NCBI GenBank assembly: GCA_017506865.1
Contig: JAFCMP010000018.1
Coordinates: forward strand, 372,001-436,000
DNA length: 64,000 nt
From: Tribonema minus
Lineage: Eukaryota; Sar; Xanthophyceae; Tribonematales; Tribonemataceae
Reading direction: 5' to 3'
Position numbers and translations under genes: made by a program. How positions within the stretch are numbered: position 1 is the stretch's first letter; every line of letters begins with the position of its first letter. Positions 33,664-43,789 of this stretch are shown here, one piece after another. The notes beneath the pieces are model-generated. The model saw only the letters and a program-made list of their open reading frames with translations. It ran no database searches and had not been told where the DNA came from.

Positions 33664-36600
33664 ATGTTCGCTCGCCTTCTCACCTTGGGCTTGTTGGCTG
33701 GTACGGCTGCTGCAAGGAAGCCAAAGTGCAAGACCACAATCTATGCGATGACGGAGGCGAAGCCGGTGTGCGTGGACCCTTGCAAGGTGGAGGACGTGGC
33801 GTGGACCAACAAAGGTGACCATAATCAAACACACACACAATTGGGTGCACTAGCCGAGTAGATGCATATCTGGAGCCTTGTCTAGCTTGGGTCAAGTAGG
33901 CATTTTTTTCTAATGCTCGTGAATTCAATACCCGCTCAAGCACCGGAATTTGCCTTACCTATTGCAAGTAGTAGTATTGTTGAACCAGAACTTCAATCGC
34001 AAATTGCCACCCTCACTAGGCTTGGCCACTTGCCTGGAAATATTGCATACCGGCTTCCTTACTAGACATTGGCTGGCTCTGTGGCGAAAGATTACCTCAA
34101 TGGGAACATCAGGTGCATGAACACTCGCTCATGTGCACTGCTGCGGCGTCCTAGGCTAGCCTGCCTGCTTTTGAGGTCTGTTTAGCAGGTCACGCATGCA
34201 GCGCTTCTGAACTCAACCGAACGAAGACTAGAATGTCCTGCTCACATCAGTAGTAGGTCGTGTGATGATCGGCGGTGCGGGTAGCTTACCCCTGGGCAAT
34301 AAACTTGCTGGCAAGGACAACTGCTTTCAACACTCTCTCACTGAATGCAGTCGGCACCACTGCCGCGGTCGAAGCCTGTGAGACGCAGCACGTGACCAAG
34401 TAATGACTAGCCCGACACAGCTTCAGACTGAAAAAAGATGATAAACTCTGAGAGCACTCTGCTGACATACAATGCAACGAGCGCTGCTCAGACGCGGTCA
34501 GTTTGCCCTCAGTCAGGCCCACATACAAAATGCGGTCGCTATCACTGTCTTGTTTGCTCAATCAGGGGTAGGTAGTTGCAGTGCTCAACACCAATTTACC
34601 ACACCTCGCAAAGCCTCCTCCCCAATTAGGGCCAAGGCCTAGGCTTCTCAAGCTTGCACAGGAAGGTGGTAAGGTGCACATAATAGTCGTAATGAGGGGG
34701 GGCTGCGATCTGGGGTCAGGGCTAGGGCTAAGGTCAGGGTTAGGGTCGCTGCGCATGACAGTCCACCCTGTACCTCCTTGTTGCTGACATCATGGGACAA
34801 GAATCAGCATCGTACATGCTGTATGCAGCTCACGGTCCCTGCGACTGCATTGCAGCGCTTACTATGCACTCTGCTGCTCTGTGCATGTGGCTCACAGTGC
34901 CGACTGCGCTCGCTATCGTTTGTCCAACAGGCGAGCCGGTGTGCCTCCAGACTTAGGGTTGGGGTTAGGGTTAGAGTTAGGGTTAGGTTAGGGTTATCAG
35001 CATCACACACACTGTATGCAAGCCACGGTCCCTTGGACAGTATTGCAGCACATACTATGCACTCTGCTGCTCTATGCATGTGGCTCACAGTGTCGGCTGC
35101 GCTCGCTACTCTCTGTCCGCAGGCGAGCCTGCATGCCTTCTGACGGGATAACCCTAACCGTAACCCCCCAGCTGCTGCTCTGTGCACATCGCTCACGTTG
35201 TTGACTCCGCTCGCTACTGTCTGTCCGGCAGGTAAGCCCGTGTGCCTCCAGACGCAACCCTAACCCTAACCCGAACCCTAACCCTACCCCTAACCCGAAC
35301 CGCAGCTGCTTCATTGTGCATCTAGCTCACGGTGTCGACTGCACTTGCTACTGTCTGTTTGACAGTCGAGCCCGCCTGCCTCCAGACGCAACTCTAATCC
35401 TAACCCCTAACCCCCAACCCTAACCCCAACCCGAACTCTAGCTGGTGCTTAGCGCACGTACATAGCTCACAATACATAGCTCACAGTGTCGACTGCGCTC
35501 GCTATTGTCTGTCTGACAGGCGAACCCGTGTGCCTCCAGACGGGACAGGACAAGATATGGTGAGCCGCGCTGCAGCAAAAGCACTGTGACGACCAGATTC
35601 CCTTGCCGTTCGAAGTGGCATTTTGATAAATGGCGGCGTTAGTAGGGTACTTGCGTCTGTTCGATTGACAAGATAAGACTTGGTAAGCGGCGCAGCAGAT
35701 CATGTATTGCCACCCACGCACTGCTAGAGACAGAGGGGGGACCATGTCAACTAGTTCAGTCAAGCATTGAGCGCCAATGGTTTTGGTTGGCAGTGGTCAT
35801 AGTCCCACGAGTGCACGACCGGGGACACACAGAGTTCTTTCAGGCCAGTGGTGACAATATCGGCAACGCCCTGCACTTCCATCATTGATGGGGACCATTG
35901 CCGCGTCTCGAGGGCCCACGCTGCACGCGCCCCCCCCGATTCCACTTCAAAATCAACTCAAGTAAGTGACTTCTCGCGCACAATGACGAAGAATGGCGCT
36001 CTAAGCGAGACGCGCGCGCAGGTTAGGATTAGGGTCAGGGTTACAGAGAGGGTTAGGGTTACAGAGAGGATTAGGGTTAGCTTTAGGTGGCACGCTCACA
36101 GCGCTGCACATCCGCGCCGGGGCGGCGCACCCCCTCCCCCCATGACACCCCCCCAATCCACAACTACCGGAGGGTGCGCCCCCACTGCCCCCCCCCCCCC
36201 TTTCTCGTCCTTCCTGATCAGCTTTCACGCACGCAACAGCACTACGTGCCCCTCCCTCAAAACATCAGCAAAGCATCAGCAACATCAACTTCAACTCAAG
36301 CAGCGTGTGCGCGCACATGCGGGACGCCACGACCCACAGCGCCGCCTTTGCGATGTGCCGCGCGCCGCCGCCACTGCTGCCGCCGCCGCCTCTCCAAGGC
36401 CTCCCGCGACAAGCACACCCGCGTGTTTGACACTGCCGTGTCAGACCGCTGCCGCTGCGCTGCCATTGCCATCGCACGCACTGCGCATGACAGCGCCTGC
36501 CAAGTCCCTCGCTCACACTTCCGGAACCAGTCTGAGACGACCACTGCTGCGCGCTGCTGCCGCTGTCGCCGCCGCCGCAGTCCCAAGGCCTCCATCGCGT

Positions 36601-37773
36601 ACGACGCGACGGGCACACCTGCGTGCCTGACGCTGCCGGGCGGCGCGGCGTGTCCCTTCGAGGACATATTCTACGATGTACTGGGCACGCCTACGTGTCT
36701 CGACGTCGGCGCCGACGACTGCCTGAGCGTTGCCTTCGTCGCGGGCAACCCGCTGTGCATGGCGTGCGAGCGCGACGACGTGTTCTACGGTGAGTCAGGG
36801 TTAAGTGTTGGGGTCAGGAGCAAGCCAATCGGCCTACCTACGTCGCTGCCGCAGGCGAGGGGGCGGCGCCCGTCGCCGTCGCCCTATCCCTAACACTAAC
36901 CCTAACCCTAACCCTTGCCCAGTTTGAACAGCACAGGCAGGCAAGCTCTCGACGCCACGTCACGGTGCAATTGACCCTAACCCTAGTCCTAACCCTAACC
37001 CTAACGCTAACCCTAACCTTAACTCTAACCCCAACCCAGTTCGAACAGTAAGCCCTCGCTGCCACGTGCGATTGCTCTTCGGCGTGCACGTCAACTGCCA
37101 TTGTGCTTGTCTCCGCTGTACATACCTGCCTGCCTTTGCTGCATGATCACATGTACCCACCGCCGCCGCAGGCGAGGGCGCGGTGCCCGACTGCCTCGCG
37201 TTTGGCGCGGGGCACCGCAGTTGACAGGTACCCCCCGAAAGTCAGTCGCACGTGGCAACAAGAGCGTAACTACCCTTGCTGTCAAACCTCACCATACATA
37301 CCTACCTATTGCTGCCGCTGCAGGCGAGGGCGCGGTGCCCGTCTGCCTGGCGCTCGGCGCCGACGGATGCCTGAGCATCGCGTGGTATCCAAGCTTGCCT
37401 AACCCTAACCCGAACCCTGACCCCAACCCTTGCTGCCGCACCTCACCATACATACCTACCTATTGCTGCCGCTGCAGGCGAGGGCGCGGTGCCCGTCTGC
37501 GCTCGGCGCCGACGGATGCCTGAGCATCGCGTGGTGCCCACGCTTGCCAATCCTAACCCTAACCCTGACCCCAACCCTTGCTGTTGCACCTCACCATACA
37601 TACCTACCTATATCGCTGCCGCTGCAGGCGAGGGCGCAGTGCCCGTTTGCCTCGCGCTCGGCGCCGATGGCTGCCTGAGCATCGCGTGGTACGGCACGCG
37701 CCCCATCTGTCTGCCGTGCATGCCTGAGGACACGCAGTACGGGCCCAGCGGTTTCCCGAGCTGCAAGCAGTGA
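33664..37773 (+). CDS. Secreted cysteine-rich repeat protein, unknown family, complete
   Basis: Four exons join in phase: 33664-33814, 35520-35559, 36581-36789 and 37628-37773, giving 181 residues plus TGA. Residues 1-17 (MFARLLTLGLLAGTAAA) form a typical signal peptide. The mature chain is built from about seven imperfect units of 15-26 residues: a Pro-x-Cys-Leu core, a short spacer often with another Cys, then acidic residues and an aromatic pair. Examples are KPVCVDPCKVEDVAW, GEPVCLQTGQDKI, TPTCLDVGADDCLSVAF, NPLCMACERDDVFYG, VPVCLALGADGCLSIAWYG and RPICLPCMPEDTQYG. The protein ends FPSCKQ. The Cys pairing suggests a disulphide-stabilised extracellular or wall protein, but I recognise no family. 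Exon 2 is the only one of five similar copies (34.93-35.56 kb) that keeps both splice sites and the correct phase. Copies of the exon 4 start precede it, and copies of its end, stop codon included, follow it. Confidence 0.75.
34930..35450 (+). repeat. Upstream junction copies of exon 2, Cys-repeat gene
   Basis: Four copies of the start of exon 35520-35559 (EPVCLQT) with an ACAG-type acceptor lie near 34929, 35121, 35230 and 35362, embedded in a repeated upstream context (CTCACAGTGTCGACTGCGCT). In all four, telomeric sequence begins at or near the exon position CTCCAGAC: TTAGGG orientation in the first, CCCTAA orientation in the others. Confidence 0.9.
35560..36580 (+). repeat. Intron 2 of Cys-repeat gene: TTAGGG tract and junction copy
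   Basis: A TTAGGG tract with ACAGAGAG interruptions lies at 36022-36085. C runs follow at 36120-36210. A diverged copy of the exon 3 start (CTCCAAGGCCTCC...) lies near 36390-36440 after a CCGCCGCTG tract. Confidence 0.75.
36790..37627 (+). repeat. Upstream junction copies of exon 4, Cys-repeat gene
   Basis: Copies of the exon 4 start (GEGAVPVCLALGADGCLSIAW) with GCCGCAG or GCTGCAG acceptors begin near 36855 (poor), 37172, 37325 and 37478. Each is preceded by CATACATACCTACC and separated from the next by CCCTAA-type tracts (36885-36920, 36973-37038, 37400-37430, 37548-37580). Confidence 0.93.
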
Positions 37774-37900
37774 CGTACGTGCCTCAGGACACGCAGTACG
37801 GGCCCAGCAGCAGCAGCGGTTTTCCCAACTGCAAGCAGTGACGTGCCTCAGGACGCGCAGTACGGGCCCAGTGGTTTCCTCAGCTGCAAGCAGTGACGTG
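37774..37900 (+). repeat. 3' UTR copies of the stop-codon end, Cys-repeat gene
   Basis: Two copies of the last 45-60 nt of the CDS (EDTQYGPSG, FPSCKQ then TGACGTGCC), including the TGA, follow the real stop. Beyond them (37900-38095) come G-run units ending GTGACGTGCC/GTGACATGCC. There is no splice site here, so the process also copies a CDS end. Confidence 0.9.
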
Positions 37901-40449
37901 CCAGCTGAGGAGGGATCAGTGCCGCTATGGGGGGGAGGGGAGGGGGAAGCACAAGCTGTGACGTGCCTGCTGTCGGGGGGGGTCAGTGACGCCACGGCGG
38001 GGGGGGGGGGGGGGTACTGCAGGCTGTGACATGCCCGCTGTTGGGGGATCAGTGACGCTACGGCGGGGGGAGGGGGCGGAGGGAGGGGGGGGGATGTGTC
38101 GCATGTGCATGCCCTAGGTGTGTCATCTAGAGGGCAGCTGAAGGGGGGTCAGCGACGGGTTGAAGGGCGCTGCAGGATGCGCCGTTTGTGTCCCTCTTCA
38201 AGCTTTCATTCGGTAGAGCCGCTTGCAGCTGCTGCAGCAGCAGCGGCGGTGGCGACGGCGACGCGGAGAGAGCGCGCGTGCTGCTGTGGCGCTTCGGCTG
38301 CGGCGATGTCTGTGTGTGTGTGCGTTGTTGATGTTGTGTGCATGTGTGCACGGCCCTTAGTGATTGCGGGGGATGCGCTGAGCGTTGCTGCTGCTGCGTC
38401 AGCGCTCAGGCCGAGAGTCTGATGTCGAAGTGGGCTGGTGTGTCAGTGTACGGAGAGGTGCTTTCTGTGCCAATGTGAAAAGTGCCACTGCAGCTCCGTT
38501 TTAAACATTACATACTTTACCAGTCCACTTGCCACCACCCTTATGTGGATTTGTTTTCGGTTCCCCTATTCATCCCTCTGGCTGCATGGGCGAGCAGGGC
38601 TGGGGGTGAAGCCTGCTTAGCAACAGCATGTACCATGCTGGGGCACTGCTAGGTTTCTTAGCTTTTTGCCGAGCTTTGCTGAGGACGTGTCCCCCCCCCC
38701 CCACCCCACGGAGCCACTGTCCATGTTGTACACAGCGATGCAGCTTTGGCATCAGAGTTGGTTGACATGACGTTGGAGCGGTGACCCTAACCCTAACCCC
38801 AACCCTAACCCTAACCCTAACCCTAAACCTAAACCTAACCCTAACCCTAAGACGGCAGGGGCATGGTAACTCTGAAAGAGCAGCAGTGCTCGCTGCAGTG
38901 CGCCAGCGCCGCACGCATCCTCAACTTCAAGTTGCGCTTCCACCCCATCAAATACCTCAAGTTGCTCGCCCACGACCCAGGAGTACTTGCCAGCCAGCGA
39001 TGACGCAATGCTCTATGCGCACAACTTCAACTTGCTCTTCCGCGGTCCGGGAGCACCTTTGGAGCCGTAACGCAATGCACCACGCACGCGATTCCCGACA
39101 GTCTGTTGTGGCTCGTTTTGCGCAAGGTGGGGTTACGGTTGGGGCGTGGAGTGAGCACGGCTCAGCATAGCTGATGCAGCGCTCAGTAGATGCGCAGCAC
39201 TAGTGCCACTGCGGGCCAACCTTCTGTACGCCGCGCATAGCCCTTGGTGAGGAGGTGCACGGCGGCCACAAGACAGCGGCTTGAGGTTCTCAGCAAGACG
39301 CGTGAAGTTCTCAGCAAGATGCGGGTGTGCTGCGGCCATGCATATGCTATGTACATCGCCGGGTGCAGGTGCGGCGTATATGCGCATGATATACTTCGAA
39401 GTATACATCGCCAGGTGCGCGTAGCTGGCACTTCCCAGCCCAATCGCATGAGCTGCGCGAGGGAGGCGTTGCAGGGAGCTGCCTGGAGGCACCGATGGAG
39501 ACATCTGCAGCCGCACCATCATTAGTGGCTTTTTTTGCATACACTACTGCATATAGCCAGCAGAGGCGCGGCGTACCCGCCACTTCCCAGTCACATGAGG
39601 CGTGCGAGGCACCCCTGAAAACACTGATAGAGACATCTGCGGCCACACCGTGACGAGTGACTCTCCACCTAACCGCTCAAGATGGGTGCCATTCCACATC
39701 CTCAGACGTTCTTGTCCCTTTTCTCGTCTCCAAACAAGGACGGGCAGCAGTCATATAGCGCTGTAGTCAACTTCAACAAGTGACAATGTTCGCCTGGATT
39801 GAGCACAGCACTGCAGACCAACAGCAACGTTGAAAGAGTTCAAGGCCTAGTCTGGCCCCTAGCCACGCAAAATCGCAACGCAGACCTACAAAATGCATGC
39901 AGCGCATGCAATCACGTTCGGACCCTGTAGCCACACTTCGGTTCAGTTTCATAGCTTGCGCGCGCTTGGCATCAGCCCTGTCAAAGAGCCCGATAGGTTG
40001 TATTGACGCCCGATGACCATGACATCTACAGGATACCTACCTACTGGTGTGAGTTGTGGCGGCCGTCAACTGCGCCAGTGTGCAGTGACTGTCGTCCTCG
40101 TTCCGGCTTGCGCGTGGGGGCAACGCGCGAAGCGTTTGCGATTGTATAGCATGCACATGCCTGTGATGTTCAATGCTTGGCAGCGATGCCACTGCCATGA
40201 CCACCCTTCTGGCACAGGCCCCGACGCGGTCAGCTAACATCACTGACGAACATGAAACGGCCGCCCCCGTCGTCACAAGCGTGGCGATAAGTCTGATATC
40301 AAGTAGAAGCGATGGTCAAGCATCGAGCATGGGGACACTCAGGCTGTCAAAGGTGTTCACAAGATACATGTAGATTCTGGTAGCAAGCTGGACATCCACC
40401 GCCAGGTCTTAATCGCGCCCCAACTGACAATCGACAAAAAGTACTAGTG

Positions 40450-40900
40450 GGCGGCCGTGGAGCTCCTCAGACAGATGTTGCAGCCGGAGCCGCGCTGGCA
40501 GACAATGCAGAGAGTGAGAGGCACCCCCGTGCCCGCACTGCAGTTCCAAAACATCTCGTTCACATCAATGGAGTGGCACCGGGCCGGACGTGCGCGGACG
40601 CGCGGCGACAGGAGCCGGACGCGCGAAACGCTGCAGGCCTCGCTGTCACCGCTAATAGCACCGTCACCGCTCGTAGTGTGCGCCCGGTGTTGTCGATACA
40701 ACGCAATTCGGTGCCCGCACCTCGGTGCCTGTAAGAGATGCGTTGTATCGACACCTGGGCGTGTACCGAGATGCGTTGTATCGACATCACCTGGGTGCAC
40801 AGTAGCGACGCCGCCGACGCAGACGGCAGCTGTGGCTGGGAGCATCGTCGCGGCAGGGCGCAGCCTCCACGCTCTGCGCCCTCGGCGCCACATTCAGCTG
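40450..40900 (+). pseudogene. Coding-like fragment interrupted by foldback element
   Basis: A 148-codon plus-strand frame starts VELLRQMLQPEPRWQTMQRV and continues PALQFQNISFTSMEWH, with protein-like composition. It runs straight through the palindromic element at 40676-40800, whose translation is meaningless. Probably a fragment or a skipped exon hit by an element; family not recognised. Confidence 0.3.
40676..40800. mobile_element. Foldback (MITE-like) element, copy 1
   Basis: The arm GTGTGCGCCCGGTGTTGTCG continues ATACAACGCA and CGGTGCC. Inverted copies follow at 40735-40763 and 40768-40800 (GAGATGCGTTGTATCGACA..CCTGGGCG). The arms match those of the element at 62324-62436. Confidence 0.8.
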
Positions 40901-41248
40901 TGAAGGTCACCTCAAGTTTGAAATGTCGCTGTCGCCGCCGCCATCACCGCTGGTAGCTGGGCACGTACACAGACATTAATTAGGATAGCGCTTGTGTTCC
41001 GTTGCGGCCACAAAAGCGTGATGATACACAGCTCCTGGAGAAGTTCAATCCACTGTTGAAGTTTGAGATGAAACAAAAGTGGTTGTTGCTGGGTGCACGT
41101 TGCCAGCAAATAAGACAGGCACAGCAAGCTCGCAACCAAACGTCAAGCCAGCGCAATTTGCAGCAAGGCAGCTTTCGCTATTGCAAGGAGCCAACGGAGC
41201 AGACACCCTTGACAGCCAGAACAGAGTTTCACGCCTGCGCGGAGCACC

Positions 41249-42960
41249 ATGTCGCTGCCGACAACTGCCATCGTAAGTCATCATTACAGCATCGCCGCGC
41301 TTTCATCGATCGGCAGCTGATGCGACCAGTGCCCTCAGCGAATTGTTGATTTCCTTCTTGGTCACTGCAGGTGCAACCGCCTCCCGATTTGGCGACATCG
41401 GTGATGGTGATGTCGGCGCCGCCGAATGGAGGGCCCTGGGCGACGTCAGTATGGGGATGCTGCAGTGAGCCAGCGGTGCGTGCATTGAATTGCAGCTGGC
41501 TCCTTCACTTTGATACCCAAACAAGAGACCCCTTCTGACTGAGCTCATTCATGCCTTTTTACTTGTGCAACTGCCAGTGTGTTACAGCGTAGAGAGCGGG
41601 CTGACAACCTGCTATGTATCGCCCTTGTGGTAGCAGCAGAGAAATCGATCGTCGATGACAACTGCATACATCGGGCGCTCGCCCTGAGCGGTGTCATGTC
41701 TCAGCAGGTTCATGGGGAACATGCAGTTGCACGAATGTGCTGCTGCTGATTTGCAGTGCAGCACACATTATTTGCGTATCTCTTGCAGCTCTCCTGTGAG
41801 CGCTGCCGCAGCAAGTGCGGTAGCACAATGCAGAGATTAACAGCCAGCAGTTGTCCGTTTGGTGCGCCTTCAATCTTTGTTGGAAGCTTTTGCTGGCACA
41901 AATGCACAAATGCAGCAAATGATGCTGTAACCCTCATAGCTTTGCAGACCATCCAGTCTGGAAGGGTCTGTACTGTAACCCTCATAGATTTGCAGACCAT
42001 CCAGTCTGGAAGCGCATGCTCTACACCCTGCTCTGTAACTCAACGTGTGAAGCTAGCAGGTTGCAGGTTGTGGACGGGTCCGACAACTGCAACTCACCCA
42101 TAATCGTACAAGGAATTCCTACCGTTGGCATGGGCTGTAGGCCTCCGAGATCTGCTGTGTGCGTAGAAGACCCATGCAGCGCGAGCAGTGCTGTGTACAC
42201 TGGTCAGCAGTGAACGTGTTGTCTCCTTGCAGTCACCAATATGATCCCAGTTATAAAGCCACTCAAGGATGCGGCTCGGGTCCCCTCGCACAGTGCTGGG
42301 GTGTCTGGCCTGATGGCGGCCTTGTAGTTCACTCACTGATAACCACACACCTTTGCAGGAGCCCAACGCTTCTCTACTTCAAGTACTTGCACTTCAACAA
42401 GCACTTCAAATCACAACCTCAATGCCGCGAGCTTACACGCACATCTGGCATGCTTCGTGACCTTCACGCCTTGCTGTCGTGCGACCGCGCCGCGTGACGC
42501 GCGGATGCACTGTGAGGGCTGCTCGTGCCTGCCGTGCCTGTCTACTTGCCTTACGGTGCACCAGCACGCACGCACATGAACGCGCACCTTCGACAACACC
42601 CCCCCCCCCTCACCCCCTCACCCCCCCAAATGCCGCCGAGCACAGGGCTGCATCAAGGGCTGCCTCTGCCTGCCGTGCCTGCTCGGCAGCCTTGCGGCCT
42701 ACGTGAGCGACCCCTGGGCGGTCGGCTGCCTCGTGCCGTGCACATTCCCGCGCACGCGCGCCAAGCTGCGCCGCATGCACCACCTCGCGCCCACGCTGCT
42801 GAGCAACAGCCCCGGCGCAGATGACTGGGCGGCGTGCTGCCTGCCCGTCTGGGGCTGCGCGTCGTGCCTGCAGGCGGGGCGCGAGGTGGAGCTGCAGAAG
42901 CAGCGCGCGGGCGGCGGCGGCGGCGGCGGCGCGCCGGCGCACGACAGCATGACGCGATGA
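41249..42960 (+). CDS. PLAC8/DUF614 Cys-rich protein
   Basis: Proposed exons are 41249-41272 (MSLPTTAI, then GTAAGT), 41371-41464 and 42641-42960, totalling 438 nt (145 residues). The second exon ends GGPWATSVWGCC. The third reads TQGCIKGCLCLPCLLGSL, then VGCLVPCTFPRTRAKLRRM, and finally DDWAACCLPVWGCASC followed by LQAGREVEL. This is the PLAC8 layout: W-x-T-x-x-x-x-CC, a CLCxPC membrane-associated stretch, a basic LR.MH segment, and a final CC..C..C followed by RE.EL. Members act in membrane ion transport or cell-size control in plants and animals; the role here is unknown. The C-terminus is a Gly run. The exon 3 acceptor is the weak part: the in-phase site is GAG at 42638-42640, while the stronger CACAG five bases downstream is out of phase, so a missed small exon is possible. 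One copy of the exon 3 start lies at about 42.49-42.54 kb. Confidence 0.72.
42485..42545 (+). repeat. Upstream junction copy, PLAC8 exon 3
   Basis: GAGGGCTGCTCGTGCCTGCC copies the GCIKGCLCLPC part of exon 3, with the repeat-conserved GAG acceptor-like triplet. It then diverges. Confidence 0.7.
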
Positions 42961-43250
42961 TCGCCGCCGCCGCCGCTGCGGCTGCCGCCGCCGCTGCCGC
43001 TGCTGCCGCCGCCGCTGCCGCCGCCGCTGCCGCTGCTGGTGCTGCCGCCGCCACGGGTGCTAGTGCTGGTGCTGTTGCTGGTGGCGCCGCTGCTGCCACC
43101 GCTGCTGCTGCGGCAGCGTCGGCGGCGTCGGAAGCGACGGGGAGACTGACGCGCACGCATGTGCTCACCCTTGAGAGAGGGCTAGAAACGGAACCCAGCA
43201 CTGGGGCGATGTGCTCCCCCCCCCCCCCCCCCCCCCCCCCCCCGCTGGTA
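42961..43250. repeat. GCC/GCT trinucleotide repeat and C run after PLAC8
   Basis: A long imperfect GCCGCCGCTGCT tract (42961-43130) directly follows the PLAC8 stop. A C run of about 30 lies at 43216-43243. Poly-Ala or poly-Ser frames here are compositional. Confidence 0.85.
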
Positions 43251-43789
43251 GCCGGCAGCAGCCGGCGGACTTGAAGTGCCGCAAGGAGGCGCGGCTACAC
43301 ACACAAAAGAGAAATTGATCAAAGCCATCGACAGCAACAAATGTGATTCCCGTGTGCTCGCCCCTGTGATGATCTGCCGGCGGCTTGGGGGCAGCGCGCA
43401 GGGGGGGGGGAGGGGCGCGGGCGGCGTCGGTTTTACGTTAGATCTCTTTACTTCCTCATTGTCGTGAGCCGTGAAATGAACAGAATGAACCAGAGCCAGG
43501 AATCCGTGTTTGTCCAGTGCGTGCTGCTGTTGATGATGCTTGCCACATTGTTTGTGCGTGAAAGCTTCAAATGATTTAATATATGCTGCTCTGACTCGCA
43601 CCTGTCACGGTGCTGGATGGAACTTCGAAAATTTAATTTTCCGTAGCATGACGATCTGATGCATGTGCTGTCAACTTTGAATGTTCTGGAGCCTTCTCTC
43701 TCATTTGCCACTTCAAGTGCCGCGGTTCAACTGGAGACTCGCCGGCGTTTCATCTCCTGCTTGCAGGTGGCACACTGGGCTTGCTGACC

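Larger units (their letters stand above)
38100..41240. other. Gene-poor region with fragments
   Basis: It holds a CCCTAA tract (38784-38850), a short plus-strand frame beginning at ATG 38864 (MVTLKEQQCSLQC, about 46 codons) without clear splicing, a tandem pair (about 39415-39530 and 39565-39660) coding AADVSI on the minus strand, and a coding-like segment at 40450-40660. No gene could be supported. Confidence 0.5.

Noticed and set aside
42653..43201. 182-codon minus-strand frame with long Ala run
   Set aside because: It is the shadow of the GCC/GCT repeat and of the PLAC8 exon on the other strand.
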